The notes under the pieces are model-generated. The model saw only the letters and a list, made by a program, of their open reading frames with translations. It made no database searches and had not been told where the DNA came from. From Parabacteroides gordonii MS-1 = DSM 23371 (lineage in GTDB: Bacteria; Bacteroidota; Bacteroidia; Bacteroidales; Tannerellaceae), in assembly GCF_000969825.1 (NCBI RefSeq), contig NZ_KQ033920.1, forward strand, positions 62,001-126,000: a DNA stretch of 64,000 bases, read 5' to 3'. Below, in pieces: positions 1 through 8,408 of this stretch. Position numbers and translations under genes: made by a program. How positions within the stretch are numbered: the stretch's first letter is position 1; every line of letters starts with the position of its first letter.

Positions 1-153
1 ATCAAGTTAACCCTCGACAGGGTTATCAATGAATGTAACCAGTATGGTGATTTCCTTTCGGATATATTTACGATAACGAACGTAAAAGAACTGACGCAAC
101 AGGAAGTTACTGATATTATAAATAAGAATGGAAACAATAAAACAAGCCATTAA
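1..153 (+). CDS. C-terminal fragment of an unidentified protein
   Basis: Frame 1 is open from the first base to a TAA at 151-153 and gives about 50 C-terminal residues, rich in Asn, Thr and Asp, with no motif I recognise. It overlaps the start of the GtrA gene by 26 bases, which suggests translational coupling and membership of the same operon as the two lipid-linked sugar genes that follow. The residues are too few to assign a family; an envelope-glycan or glycosyltransferase-associated protein is only a guess from context. Confidence 0.55.
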   Translation: MKLTLDRVINECNQYGDFLSDIFTITNVKELTQQEVTDIINKNGNNKTSH

Positions 154-508
154 ATATGGAGTGGTAGGAGTGAGCAACACCCTGATAACGATGGCCGTTA
201 TCTGGGTGATGATGAAACTCTTCGGGTGTCGGGAAGGTCTGTCGAATTTGACGGGATATGTAGCGGGGTTACTAAATAGTTTTATCTGGAACAAACAATG
301 GACTTTCAAGGGAAGTTCTACCGGATGGACAAAAGGGGCGATCCGTTTCGGTGTCGCGTTTGCGGTGTGTTACATCCTGCAGTACGGGCTGGTGCTTGTC
401 TTAAATTCCCAGTTGACGATCGATCATTATTACAATCATTTGATAGGAATGGTTTTCTATACAATGATCAATTTTATAATAAACAAGTTTTATACCTTTA
501 AAGCTTAA
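128..508 (+). CDS. GtrA family membrane protein
   Basis: A 126-residue protein with four predicted membrane helices (roughly residues 8-30, 38-58, 72-95 and 100-122). The conserved Asn-Ser-x-x-x-x-x-x-Trp-Thr-Phe segment after helix 2 (FIWNKQWTF) is typical of the GtrA/DPMS1 family. Family members are thought to flip or present undecaprenyl-phosphate-linked sugars across the inner membrane. The stop overlaps the ATG of the following GT2 gene by one base (TAATG), the usual gtrA-gtrB pairing. Substrate sugar is unknown. Confidence 0.88.
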   Translation: METIKQAIKYGVVGVSNTLITMAVIWVMMKLFGCREGLSNLTGYVAGLLNSFIWNKQWTFKGSSTGWTKGAIRFGVAFAVCYILQYGLVLVLNSQLTIDHYYNHLIGMVFYTMINFIINKFYTFKA

Positions 509-1449
509 TGGAAATGAAGAAGCTCTCAGTCATAGTTCCTTGCTACAACGAAGAGTTAGTTATCGGCGAGTCATACCGCCGCACGAGAGAGGCTTTACAG
601 TCGCTCCCTATTGCTACTGAGATTATATATATTAACGATGGAAGCCGGGATAAGACCCGTGAACTGCTGGATGAAATAGCCGCCGCCGATCCACAGGTAA
701 AAGTGATCCACTTCTCCCGGAACTTTGGCCATCAGCCTGCCGTAACCGCCGGGATCAATCACTGTGATGCCGATCTGGCCGTGATTCTGGATGCCGATAT
801 GCAGGATCCACCCGAGTTGATAGCCGGCATGCTTGAGTTGCAGGAAAAGGAAAATGCGAACGTTGTCTATTGTGTCCGCAAGTCGCGTGAAGGCGAGAGC
901 TTTTTCAAGAAGATAACTTCAAAGGCCTTTTACCGTCTCCTCAATTATATGAGTGACGTTAGTTTCCCGCTGGATACAGGCGACTTCCGTATGATCGACC
1001 GTAAGATCATGGATCAGTTCGACCGCTTCCAGGAAAGAGGTAAATATATCCGCGGGTTGATCAGCTGGCTGGGATACAAACAGGTTCCTTTCTACTACGA
1101 ACGGGAAGCCCGCATTGCCGGCGAGACCAAATACCCTTTCAGCAAGATGTGGAAGTTTGCATCGACCGCCATGCTCTATTTCTCCAAGAAGCCGTTGCGT
1201 CTGGCAACCAGCCTCGGATTTATAGCCGTTGTAGTCGGAATTGTCCTGGCAGCCTGGTTCACCTTAGGCAAACTATATGGCTTCAGTAATGCAGAAAGCG
1301 GATGGACTTCCATCATGACTTCCGTTATATTCTTTGGCGGTGTGCAATTGCTGACGGTAGGCGTATTGGGTCAATATGTCGGTATCCTGTTCGATGAGAT
1401 CAAGGCGCGTCCTGAGTATATTATCGACGAAAAGAAAAACTTCAGATAA
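508..1449 (+). CDS. GT2 family polyprenyl-phosphate glycosyltransferase (GtrB/DPM1-like)
   Basis: A 313-residue membrane-anchored glycosyltransferase. The N-terminal GT-A domain starts VIVPCYNEE and carries the metal-binding DAD at residues 95-97 followed by MQDPPE, as in dolichol-phosphate mannose synthase and bactoprenol glucosyltransferase GtrB. Two C-terminal membrane helices (about 232-255 and 268-292) anchor it in the inner membrane. It probably transfers a sugar from a nucleotide donor to undecaprenyl phosphate on the cytoplasmic face, with the upstream GtrA protein moving the product across. A symmetrical hairpin just downstream ends the operon. Donor sugar and final acceptor cannot be read from the sequence. 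Confidence 0.9.
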   Translation: MEMKKLSVIVPCYNEELVIGESYRRTREALQSLPIATEIIYINDGSRDKTRELLDEIAAADPQVKVIHFSRNFGHQPAVTAGINHCDADLAVILDADMQDPPELIAGMLELQEKENANVVYCVRKSREGESFFKKITSKAFYRLLNYMSDVSFPLDTGDFRMIDRKIMDQFDRFQERGKYIRGLISWLGYKQVPFYYEREARIAGETKYPFSKMWKFASTAMLYFSKKPLRLATSLGFIAVVVGIVLAAWFTLGKLYGFSNAESGWTSIMTSVIFFGGVQLLTVGVLGQYVGILFDEIKARPEYIIDEKKNFR

Positions 1450-1462
1450 AGGTGTTTCAGGT

Positions 1463-1510
1463 TTCCTTCGGATGTAATTTTGTTTTCATCCGAAGGAACT
1501 CTTATTTTCT
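1463..1510. terminator. Bidirectional terminator hairpin between GT2 gene and msrA
   Basis: A perfect 12-bp stem (TTCCTTCGGATG at 1463-1474 with CATCCGAAGGAA at 1487-1498) and a 12-base T-rich loop, followed by a T-rich stretch. It lies between two convergent genes and could serve both. Confidence 0.75.
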
Positions 1511-1526
1511 CCCGGAAGGAATACAA

Positions 1527-2033
1527 TCAGTCCGTAAATATCTTTCTATAAATATGACAATAAGGAGTCTCCCCTTTCTTGTCGTAATAATGTTGATGGT
1601 AATCCTCTCCAATCCAGAATTTCTCGGCAGGTTCCAGTGCTGTGGCAACCTTGTAACCCATGCCGAATAACTTCCCGATATAATTCTCCGCCATTTCTTT
1701 TTGCTCCTCACTGCAATAGAAGATAACGGAGCGGTACTGGCTTCCTATGTCCGGCCCTTGTCCGCCTACCTGCGTAAAATCATGCGTCTCGAAATAGAGG
1801 CGGAGCAACTGCTCGAAACTGACCTGTGTCGGATCGAAGACCACTTCGACTGTCTCTACATGGCCGGTCGTCCCGGTTTTCACTTCCGGATAGGAAGGAT
1901 TGTTCAAGTTTCCACCCATATAACCGACATGCGTGCTGTCTACTCCTTTAACTTTTCCCAGATGATATTGCGTCCCCCAGAAGCAGCCGGAAGCAAAATA
2001 AGCTGTTTCCTTATGGAATTTATTCTGTACCAT
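1527..2033 (-). CDS. msrA: Peptide-methionine (S)-S-oxide reductase MsrA
   Basis: A 168-residue single-domain MsrA that reduces methionine-S-sulfoxide in oxidised proteins. The catalytic GCFWG motif is at residues 16-20 (Cys17). GHVETVEVVFDP and the later GPDIGSQYRS and HQHYY segments are family signatures that shape the substrate pocket. A further Cys in YCHIY near the C terminus is a candidate resolving residue. Length is normal and there is no signal peptide, so it is cytoplasmic. It is a single-gene unit: a promoter-like TATATTTG sits about 40 bases upstream and a shared hairpin lies downstream. Confidence 0.95.
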   Translation of the reverse strand: MVQNKFHKETAYFASGCFWGTQYHLGKVKGVDSTHVGYMGGNLNNPSYPEVKTGTTGHVETVEVVFDPTQVSFEQLLRLYFETHDFTQVGGQGPDIGSQYRSVIFYCSEEQKEMAENYIGKLFGMGYKVATALEPAEKFWIGEDYHQHYYDKKGETPYCHIYRKIFTD

Positions 2034-2073
2034 ATTCTTATTCTTGGTTTAGATTATTCTGTTTATACTCGTG

Positions 2074-2081
2074 CAAATATA
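2074..2081 (-). promoter_or_regulatory. Putative -7 element for msrA
   Basis: TATATTTG on the minus strand matches the Bacteroidetes TAnnTTTG element and leaves a leader of about 35 bases before the msrA ATG. No well-spaced -33 element was found. Confidence 0.5.
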
Positions 2082-2145
2082 ATCTTTTATTTTGCAATGA
2101 TAGCAGGACTTCCCTGTTATATCCATCTCTTAACGCTCCAAACAC

Positions 2146-2175
2146 TTTGAATTTTCCTTAAAATGTATACCTTTG
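2146..2175 (+). promoter_or_regulatory. Promoter of the potABCD operon
   Basis: TTTG at 2146-2149 and TACCTTTG at 2168-2175, separated by 18 bases, match the Bacteroidetes -33/-7 consensus. The predicted leader to the potA ATG at 2238 is about 55 bases. Confidence 0.65.
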
Positions 2176-2237
2176 TGCCGCTTTTTATAAATGGGAGCGA
2201 TTATATGTTTAACTTGTAAGGAATAAGGGATAAGTCT

Positions 2238-3620
2238 ATGCAAAAGTCCGACTGCATCATCAGCGTGGAGCATGTGTCTAAATTCTTCGGGGACAAGGCC
2301 GTTCTGAATGATGTGAATTTGTTTGTCCGCAAGGGCGAGTTTGTAACGATATTGGGGCCTTCCGGTTGTGGTAAGACCACCTTGCTGCGTCTGATCGCCG
2401 GATTTCAGACCGCTTCAGAAGGGGAGATCTCGATAGCAGGAAAAGAGATCACACAGACGCCGCCGCATAAACGCCCGGTCAATACCGTGTTTCAGAAATA
2501 TGCGCTGTTCCCTCACCTGAATGTATTCAACAATATCGCTTTCGGCCTGAAGCTCAAAAAGCTGCCTGCCGCAGTTATCGAGAAGAAGGTGAAACAAGCC
2601 CTGAAGATGGTAGGCATGACCGATTACGAATACCGCGATGTAGACTCCCTCTCCGGCGGCCAGCAGCAACGTGTTGCCATCGCCCGCGCCATCGTCAACG
2701 AGCCCGAAGTGCTGTTGCTCGACGAACCACTGGCAGCCCTCGACCTGAAGATGCGTAAGGACATGCAGATGGAACTGAAGGAAATGCACAAATCCCTCGG
2801 TATCACCTTCGTCTACGTGACCCACGACCAGGAAGAAGCACTGACCCTGAGCGATACCATCGTTGTGATGAGCGAAGGCCGCATCCAGCAGATCGGAACC
2901 CCCATCGATATATATAATGAACCCATCAATTCGTTCGTCGCCGACTTTATCGGTGAGAGCAATATCCTGAACGGACTGATGATTAAAGATAAACAAGTCT
3001 CCTTTGCCGGACACGACTTCGAGTGCGTGGACGAAGGCTTCGGCGAGCAAGCTCCGGTGGATGTGGTGATCCGTCCCGAAGACATTTACATATTCGAACC
3101 CTCGGAAGCAGCCATGCTGACCGGTACGATTACTTCTTCTATCTTCAAAGGCGTGCACTACGAAATGATGGTGCAGACCCCCGAAGGCTATGAGTTTATG
3201 GTACAGGATTACCACAGCTTTGATGCAGGACGGGAAGTCGGCCTTCTGGTGAAGCCCTTCGATATCCACGTCATGAAGAAAGAGCGCGTATGCAACACGT
3301 TTGAAGGCAAGCTGATCGACCCGACCCACGTTGAATTCCTGGGCAATACTTTCGAATGCACGGAAGTATCCGGTATCGATCCCGACACCCCTGTCAAGGT
3401 GGAAGTCGATTTCCGTCACGTCATCCTCGAAGACAACGAAGAAGACGGCAAACTGACCGGAGAAGTGAAATTTATCCTCTATAAAGGCAACCATTATCAT
3501 CTGACCGTGTTTACAGACTGGGACGAAGATATCTTTGTCGATACGACAGACGTCTGGGACGACGGCGACCGCGTCGGCATCCGGATTGCCCCCGAGAACA
3601 TTCGTATTATTCATAACTAA
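2238..3620 (+). CDS. potA: Spermidine/putrescine ABC transporter ATP-binding protein
   Basis: A 460-residue ATPase that powers polyamine import at the cytoplasmic face of the PotB/PotC channel. Walker [10 protein letters not shown] is at residues 40-48, the signature LSGGQ at 138-142 and Walker B LLLDEP at 159-164, with the switch His in VTHDQEEA. It is longer than the usual PotA of about 370 residues because the C-terminal part appears to hold two TOBE-like modules in tandem: one from about residue 265 to 355 ([10 protein letters not shown] ... VKPFDIHV) and one from about 360 to 458 (FRHVILEDN ... IAPENIRII). It is the first gene of potABCD, with its own promoter and an 11-base gap before potB. 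Confidence 0.93.
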   Translation: MQKSDCIISVEHVSKFFGDKAVLNDVNLFVRKGEFVTILGPSGCGKTTLLRLIAGFQTASEGEISIAGKEITQTPPHKRPVNTVFQKYALFPHLNVFNNIAFGLKLKKLPAAVIEKKVKQALKMVGMTDYEYRDVDSLSGGQQQRVAIARAIVNEPEVLLLDEPLAALDLKMRKDMQMELKEMHKSLGITFVYVTHDQEEALTLSDTIVVMSEGRIQQIGTPIDIYNEPINSFVADFIGESNILNGLMIKDKQVSFAGHDFECVDEGFGEQAPVDVVIRPEDIYIFEPSEAAMLTGTITSSIFKGVHYEMMVQTPEGYEFMVQDYHSFDAGREVGLLVKPFDIHVMKKERVCNTFEGKLIDPTHVEFLGNTFECTEVSGIDPDTPVKVEVDFRHVILEDNEEDGKLTGEVKFILYKGNHYHLTVFTDWDEDIFVDTTDVWDDGDRVGIRIAPENIRIIHN

Positions 3621-3631
3621 AAGGAAGGGAA

Positions 3632-4432
3632 GTGATAAATAACATCTCAGCATTTTTTATGCGTCGCAGGAACTGGACGATCCCTTACGCATTATTTCTG
3701 GCAGTATTCGTAGTCATGCCGTTGCTCCTGATCGTCCTGTATGCTTTTACAGATGCCGAAGGCGCATTTACCTTCGCCAATTTCCGCAAGTTCATGATGC
3801 ATCCCGAAGCGTTGAACACCTTCGTTTATTCCATCGGGATCGCTATTATCACCACGCTGGTCTGCCTGCTGCTGGGGTATCCGGCCGCCTATATACTGAG
3901 CCAGGCACGTTTCAATACCTCCCGTACGATGGTGGTACTGTTTATCCTCCCGATGTGGGTGAATATCCTGATCCGTACGCTGGCAACCGTCGCCCTGTTC
4001 GACTTCCTGAACCTGCCGTTGGGAGAGGGGGCGTTGATATTCGGTATGGTGTACAACTTTCTTCCTTTCATGATCTATCCCATCTACAACACCTTGCAGA
4101 AGATGGATCGCAGCCTGATCGAAGCCGCCCAGGATCTGGGAGCCAATCCGTTGCAGGTCTTTATAAAAACAATCTTCCCCTTGTCCATGCCCGGCGTGAT
4201 GAGCGGTATCGTGATGGTGTTTATGCCGACCGTATCGACCTTTGCCATTGCCGAGTTGCTGACAATGAACAATATCAAGCTGTTCGGTTCGACCGTGCAG
4301 GAAAGCATCAATAACGGAATGTGGAACTATGGAGCTGCCCTGTCTCTTATCATGCTACTGCTGATCGGAGTCACCATCCTGTTTACCAACGAGGAAGACA
4401 GCGCCTCAAACGAAGGAGGAGGTGTGATATGA
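3632..4432 (+). CDS. potB: Spermidine/putrescine ABC transporter permease
   Basis: A 266-residue inner-membrane permease with about six membrane helices and the EAA coupling loop (EAAQDLGANPLQ) through which it contacts PotA. The reading frame begins with GTG at 3632 just after a purine-rich stretch; an in-frame ATG at 3659 (MRRRNW) would shorten the protein by nine residues and is an equally plausible start. It forms the heterodimeric channel with PotC, whose ATG overlaps the potB stop (ATGA). The order potA-B-C-D is the classical one, so the assignment rests on both sequence and context. Confidence 0.92.
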   Translation: MINNISAFFMRRRNWTIPYALFLAVFVVMPLLLIVLYAFTDAEGAFTFANFRKFMMHPEALNTFVYSIGIAIITTLVCLLLGYPAAYILSQARFNTSRTMVVLFILPMWVNILIRTLATVALFDFLNLPLGEGALIFGMVYNFLPFMIYPIYNTLQKMDRSLIEAAQDLGANPLQVFIKTIFPLSMPGVMSGIVMVFMPTVSTFAIAELLTMNNIKLFGSTVQESINNGMWNYGAALSLIMLLLIGVTILFTNEEDSASNEGGGVI

Positions 4433-5220
4433 TGACGAAGATACTGGCTAAAACTTATCTCTGGCTGCTTCTTTTCCTGCTGTATTCCCCGATCCTGATC
4501 ATTATGATCTTCTCTTTTACCGAAGCCAAAGTGCTGGGTAACTGGACGGGATTCTCAACAAAACTATATAGTTCGTTGTTTACCGGAGGTGTGCAACGTT
4601 CGCTGGTGGGGGCTTTGTGGAATACATTCGCCATCGCCATGCTGGCCGCATCCATCTCCACGATATTAGGCAGCATCGCGGCCATCGGTATCTTCAACCT
4701 GCGGACACGTCCGCGGCAGGTGATGAACTTCACGAATGCCATACCGATGATGAATGCGGATATCATAACCGGGGTTTCCCTCTTCCTGCTGTTCGTCAGC
4801 TTCGGGGTTTCGCAGGGCTTTACGACGGTTGTGCTGGCGCATATCACTTTCTGTACCCCCTATGTGGTATTGAGCGTGATGCCCCGTTTGAAGAAGATGA
4901 ACCAGAATGTGTATGAAGCGGCACTCGACCTGGGGGCGACCCCGTTCCAGGCTTTACGCAAAGTGATCCTGCCCGAGATACGTCCGGGAATGATCAGCGG
5001 CTTTATCCTGGCGTTCACCCTTTCGATTGACGACTTTGCCGTTACGATCTTTACCATTGGTAACGAAGGACTGGAAACACTTTCCACCTTCATCTATGCG
5101 GATGCCCGCAAGGGAGGTCTTACACCCGAACTGCGCCCGCTGTCGACCATTATCTTCATCACCGTACTGGTGCTCCTGATCGTGATTAACAAGCGTGCCG
5201 AAAAATCCGCTGCAAAGTAA
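4429..5220 (+). CDS. potC: Spermidine/putrescine ABC transporter permease
   Basis: A 263-residue permease with six predicted membrane helices and the coupling loop EAALDLGATPFQ. I chose the ATG at 4429, which overlaps the potB TGA as ATGA. The frame remains open upstream inside potB, but that part reads as the alternate frame of potB and is not plausible protein. A second ATG follows directly at 4432. It pairs with PotB to form the membrane channel. The stop is 12 bases before potD. Confidence 0.92.
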   Translation: MMTKILAKTYLWLLLFLLYSPILIIMIFSFTEAKVLGNWTGFSTKLYSSLFTGGVQRSLVGALWNTFAIAMLAASISTILGSIAAIGIFNLRTRPRQVMNFTNAIPMMNADIITGVSLFLLFVSFGVSQGFTTVVLAHITFCTPYVVLSVMPRLKKMNQNVYEAALDLGATPFQALRKVILPEIRPGMISGFILAFTLSIDDFAVTIFTIGNEGLETLSTFIYADARKGGLTPELRPLSTIIFITVLVLLIVINKRAEKSAAK

Positions 5221-5232
5221 TAGTATAGAAGA

Positions 5233-6561
5233 ATGAATAGACTGATTAAAATAGTATGTGTACTGGCCGCCTGCCTGGGAATGCTCTCTTCCTGTGCACG
5301 CACGGACAAGGAACGCAGCAAGATATTGAAGATATACAACTGGGCCGACTATATCGACGAAGGAATACTCGACGAGTTCCCCGTCTGGTATAAGGAGCAG
5401 ACCGGCGAAGACATCCGTATCATCTACCAGGTATTCGACATCAACGAGATCATGCTCACCAAGATCGAGCGCGGCCACGAGGATTTCGACCTGATATGCC
5501 CTTCCGAATACATCATCGAGCGTATGCTGAAGAAGAAGCTGCTGCTCCCCATCGACCGCAATTTCGGCAAGACACCGGACTACCTCGACAACATATCCCC
5601 CTATATCCGCGAGCAGCTCAACAAGCTGAGCCTGCCCGGCATGGAGACGACCGACTACGTAGTCCCTTACATGTGGGGAACAGCCGGCCTGCTCTACAAC
5701 AAGCAGTTTGTCACACAGGACGAAGTAATGACCTGGGATTGCCTCTGGAATCCCAAGTACAGGAACAAGATCCTGATGAAAGACAGCTACCGCGACGCCT
5801 ACGGCACAGCCATCATCTACGCCCATGCCAAAGAACTGGCCGACGGCACCGTCACGGTCGAGCAGCTGATGAACGACAACTCCCCCGAAGCCATCGCCAT
5901 CGCTGAGGACTACCTGAAACGCATGAAGCCCAACATTGCCGGATGGGAAGCCGACTTCGGTAAGGAGATGATGACCAAGAACAAGGCATGGCTCAACCTC
6001 ACCTGGAGCGGCGACGCCGTCTGGGCCATAGAAGAAGCCGAAGCGGTAGGAGTAGAGCTGGGCTATGAAGTCCCCCTCGAAGGCAGCAACATCTGGTACG
6101 ACGGCTGGGCAATCCCCAAGTATGCCCGCAATGTAAAAGCAGCGAGCTATTTCCTCGACTATCTCTGCCGTCCGGACGTCGCCCTGCGCAATATGGATGC
6201 CAACGGCTATGTAAGCGCCGTTGCCACCCCCGAGATACTGGAAGCGAAAATCGACACGACGATCGAAGAATACTCCAACCTGAGCTACTTCTTCGGCCCC
6301 GGCAACGACAGCATCCGGATCGACCGGGTGCAATACCCCGACCGGAAGGTCGTGGAACGATGCGCCATGATCCGCGACTTCGGGGATGAAACCGAGCTCG
6401 TACTTGAAATGTGGAGCCGTGTGAAAGGCGACAACCTTAACACCGGCATTGTCTTATTGATCTTTGCGGTATTCGGCCTGCTCTTTGTCTGGGTAGTCTA
6501 CCGCAGGATACGCGATTATAAACAAAAACAGCGTCACCGCCGCCGGCGCCGTCGCTGGTAA
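5233..6561 (+). CDS. potD: Polyamine-binding lipoprotein PotD with a C-terminal membrane anchor
   Basis: A 442-residue substrate-binding component of the PotABCD importer. An N-terminal lipoprotein signal with lipobox LSSC places the acylated Cys at residue 21. The mature part begins with the PotD-like KIYNWADYIDEGILDEF segment, and the Trp/Asp-rich pocket pieces (TWSGDAVWA, WYDGWAIPK) resemble PotD. It is about 90 residues longer than E. coli PotD. The extra C terminus holds a clear membrane helix (about 402-425) followed by a very basic tail with six consecutive Arg, so the protein may be anchored by both a lipid and a helix. It is the last transport gene; a HAD phosphatase follows 15 bases later. 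Confidence 0.9.
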   Translation: MNRLIKIVCVLAACLGMLSSCARTDKERSKILKIYNWADYIDEGILDEFPVWYKEQTGEDIRIIYQVFDINEIMLTKIERGHEDFDLICPSEYIIERMLKKKLLLPIDRNFGKTPDYLDNISPYIREQLNKLSLPGMETTDYVVPYMWGTAGLLYNKQFVTQDEVMTWDCLWNPKYRNKILMKDSYRDAYGTAIIYAHAKELADGTVTVEQLMNDNSPEAIAIAEDYLKRMKPNIAGWEADFGKEMMTKNKAWLNLTWSGDAVWAIEEAEAVGVELGYEVPLEGSNIWYDGWAIPKYARNVKAASYFLDYLCRPDVALRNMDANGYVSAVATPEILEAKIDTTIEEYSNLSYFFGPGNDSIRIDRVQYPDRKVVERCAMIRDFGDETELVLEMWSRVKGDNLNTGIVLLIFAVFGLLFVWVVYRRIRDYKQKQRHRRRRRRW

Positions 6562-6576
6562 ATATTACCTGTGAGT

Positions 6577-7182
6577 ATGGAAGGAATTAAGAACCTGATT
6601 ATAGATTTCGGTGGGGTGATCATCAACCTGACCCGTAACCGTTGTGTGGAAGCATTCGAGAACTTCGGCGTGCCCGACGTGCGCGACCGGATATTGAACA
6701 GCAAAGACCTCTTTATGCAGATAGAGATGGGAACCATCACTTCCGCCGAGTTCCGCGACGGCATCCGCCATCTGACCCGGCAGCACCTGACCGACCGGCA
6801 GATCGATGCCGCCTGGATCGCCATGCTCGACGACGTGCCGGCCTACAAGCTCGATCTCCTGATGGAGCTACGTTCCAAATACAACACCATGCTGCTCAGC
6901 AACACCAACGAGATCCATTGGCTCTGGGCGGAAAAGAACAGCTTCGCCCACAACGGGCACCAGGCCGGCGACTTCTTCAACAAGATATACCTCTCGTACG
7001 AGCTCAACATGGTGAAGCCCAACGCCGATATCTTCGAATACGTTTTGCAGGATGCCGCCATCGACCCCGCCGAAACGCTCTTTATCGACGATGCCATCCC
7101 CAACTGCCGCACCGCTGAAGCACTGGGTATCCGCACCTACGCCCCCCAGCCCCGCGAAGACTGGTCGCACCTTTTCCGCTAG
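6577..7182 (+). CDS. HAD-family hydrolase (YihX-like phosphatase)
   Basis: A 201-residue HAD-superfamily phosphatase. Motif I is IIDFGGVI near the N terminus (nucleophile Asp), motif II LLSNTNE, motif III the Lys in MVKPNADIFEY, and motif IV FIDDAIPN. The Asp-x-Gly-Gly-Val form of motif I groups it with YihX-type sugar-phosphate phosphatases rather than with phosphoserine phosphatases. I chose ATG 6577; a GTG six bases upstream (6571) is possible. It follows potD closely and is probably co-transcribed, but nothing indicates a role in polyamine uptake. Substrate is unknown. Confidence 0.88.
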   Translation: MEGIKNLIIDFGGVIINLTRNRCVEAFENFGVPDVRDRILNSKDLFMQIEMGTITSAEFRDGIRHLTRQHLTDRQIDAAWIAMLDDVPAYKLDLLMELRSKYNTMLLSNTNEIHWLWAEKNSFAHNGHQAGDFFNKIYLSYELNMVKPNADIFEYVLQDAAIDPAETLFIDDAIPNCRTAEALGIRTYAPQPREDWSHLFR

Positions 7183-7282
7183 GAATGCACCGCTTCCGGT
7201 ACGTTAATTAACTCTATTCGGAAAACCAAACGGTTTTTGTGCTGTTTCTATAAGCATAAATCTAAACAAACATTTGGTGATT

Positions 7283-8257
7283 ATGAATAAGTTAGTATTA
7301 TCAACACTCGCGCTGGCCGCCATCCTCGGCAGCTGCTCGAAAGACGACGACTGCCGGTGCGTGGACACGAACGACCTGATTACTCCCGAACTGGCGGAAA
7401 TGTCGGTCACGACAGGCGACGTGACAACCGCCTTTACCGGCGTACTGATGGTTTACCCCTGCCAGGAAGACGCCAGCATCTATTACGGCAACTATTCGCT
7501 CAAAGGCGACCTGTGGCCTATCAACGCCACCTACACCATCAAAGACGGGTCTATCTATAAGGCAACCGCCCCTGTAAGGCTTCCCCTGGGCGATTACAAT
7601 TTCCTCTACTGGGGATTGGCCAAGAACAGCCAGAGCGACTCCGTGTATGATGCCGCCGCCATCCGCGAACCCGGTTTGCGCCTGGGAGCCGACCTGTCGG
7701 ATCTGTATATGACGATGTATCAGGAAGACTACAGCGATACGACCTATATGCCGGTCTACGATTACCTGCATGCCGTCAGCCCGATCAAAGTCGGCACCGA
7801 CAAGATGAAAGCGACCCTGCAACATGCCGTAGCAGGCCTGAAAGTGACGCTGACGAATAAGGACGGCGACAAGATGGACAGCAGCATCGCTTCCGCCCGT
7901 ATCCTGATCGGCAATATCGCTTCGCGGCTGAATTACTATACAGCCGAAGCCAGCGACTTCACAAAGACCGTTGCTTTTCCTCTGACCATGTCGTCCGATA
8001 GCCTGTCGATGTCGGCCAATTCAACCGTCATGGTCTTTCCCTCTTCCGACAATCCTCCGCTGACCATTCGGCTGACACTGAAAAACGGACAGGTAAAACA
8101 TTTCCGGAAATCCCTGGCCAATGCCCTGACCGCCGGAAACCGCTTGAACCTCACTATCACATTAGGTGATCTGTATTCAGAAGAAACTTCTTCCGACGGC
8201 TTTGAAGTGGTGGACTGGACGGAAAGCTCCGAAACGATCGATTTGCCGGCAGGCTGA
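7283..8257 (+). CDS. Fimbrial-type lipoprotein (FimB/Mfa2-like)
   Basis: A 324-residue lipoprotein with lipobox ILGSC (acylated Cys18) followed by an acidic SKDDD stretch. Such an acidic run after the lipid Cys is associated with export to the cell surface in Bacteroidetes. The body is beta-rich; the segment HAVAGLKVTLTNKDG, about the middle of the protein, and the FLYWGLAKN strand resemble FimB/Mfa2-type fimbrial anchor proteins. The assignment rests on pattern recognition and is moderate. I chose ATG 7283; upstream in-frame TTG and GTG codons are weaker starts. No other fimbrial gene is adjacent. Its 3' end faces the leftward promoter of the putative invertible segment, so antisense transcription into it is possible. 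Confidence 0.6.
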   Translation: MNKLVLSTLALAAILGSCSKDDDCRCVDTNDLITPELAEMSVTTGDVTTAFTGVLMVYPCQEDASIYYGNYSLKGDLWPINATYTIKDGSIYKATAPVRLPLGDYNFLYWGLAKNSQSDSVYDAAAIREPGLRLGADLSDLYMTMYQEDYSDTTYMPVYDYLHAVSPIKVGTDKMKATLQHAVAGLKVTLTNKDGDKMDSSIASARILIGNIASRLNYYTAEASDFTKTVAFPLTMSSDSLSMSANSTVMVFPSSDNPPLTIRLTLKNGQVKHFRKSLANALTAGNRLNLTITLGDLYSEETSSDGFEVVDWTESSETIDLPAG

Positions 8258-8309
8258 CTGGATAGCATTTTTGCACCGGAGTCCATAAAGAACTATGTTA
8301 TTGCTTCTG

Positions 8310-8339
8310 CAAATATAGTAATTATGAGCAGATTCCAAC
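8310..8339 (-). promoter_or_regulatory. Leftward promoter inside the invertible segment of locus A (OFF orientation)
   Basis: On the minus strand, GTTG (plus positions 8336-8339 region), an 18-base spacer and TATATTTG (8310-8317) fit the Bacteroidetes consensus. As drawn it transcribes left, towards the 3' end of the fimbrial-type gene. Inversion between the repeats would place its -7 element near 8512-8519, pointing right at the DUF4469 gene with a leader of about 190 bases. Confidence 0.6.
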
Positions 8340-8361
8340 TGTTGACATGATTAATTATCAG

Positions 8362-8408
8362 GGGTTCTGTGTGTATTTTTGCTTCACAGAGCCCTTTTGT
8401 GTTCTTTT
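8362..8408 (+). terminator. Hairpin inside the invertible segment, possible terminator
   Basis: GGGTTCTGTG (8362-8371) pairs with CACAGAGCCC (8385-8394) over ten positions with one G-T wobble, followed by T-rich sequence. In the present orientation it could stop rightward read-through from the fimbrial-type gene and keep locus A silent. Confidence 0.5.

Noticed and set aside
2415-3653. 412-codon open frame antisense to potA
   Set aside because: It has no recognisable domain, and the sense strand encodes a clear PotA; GC-rich codon bias opens the antisense frame.
4954-6333. 459-codon open frame antisense to potC and potD
   Set aside because: It spans two well-supported genes and has no family resemblance.
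8342-8347. E. coli-like TTGACA -35 box
   Set aside because: Bacteroidetes do not use this consensus and no suitably spaced -10 box follows.
8374-8381. Rightward TATTTTTG promoter element inside the locus A segment
   Set aside because: It lies in the loop of a strong hairpin and has no -33 element at 18-20 bases, so it is probably chance.
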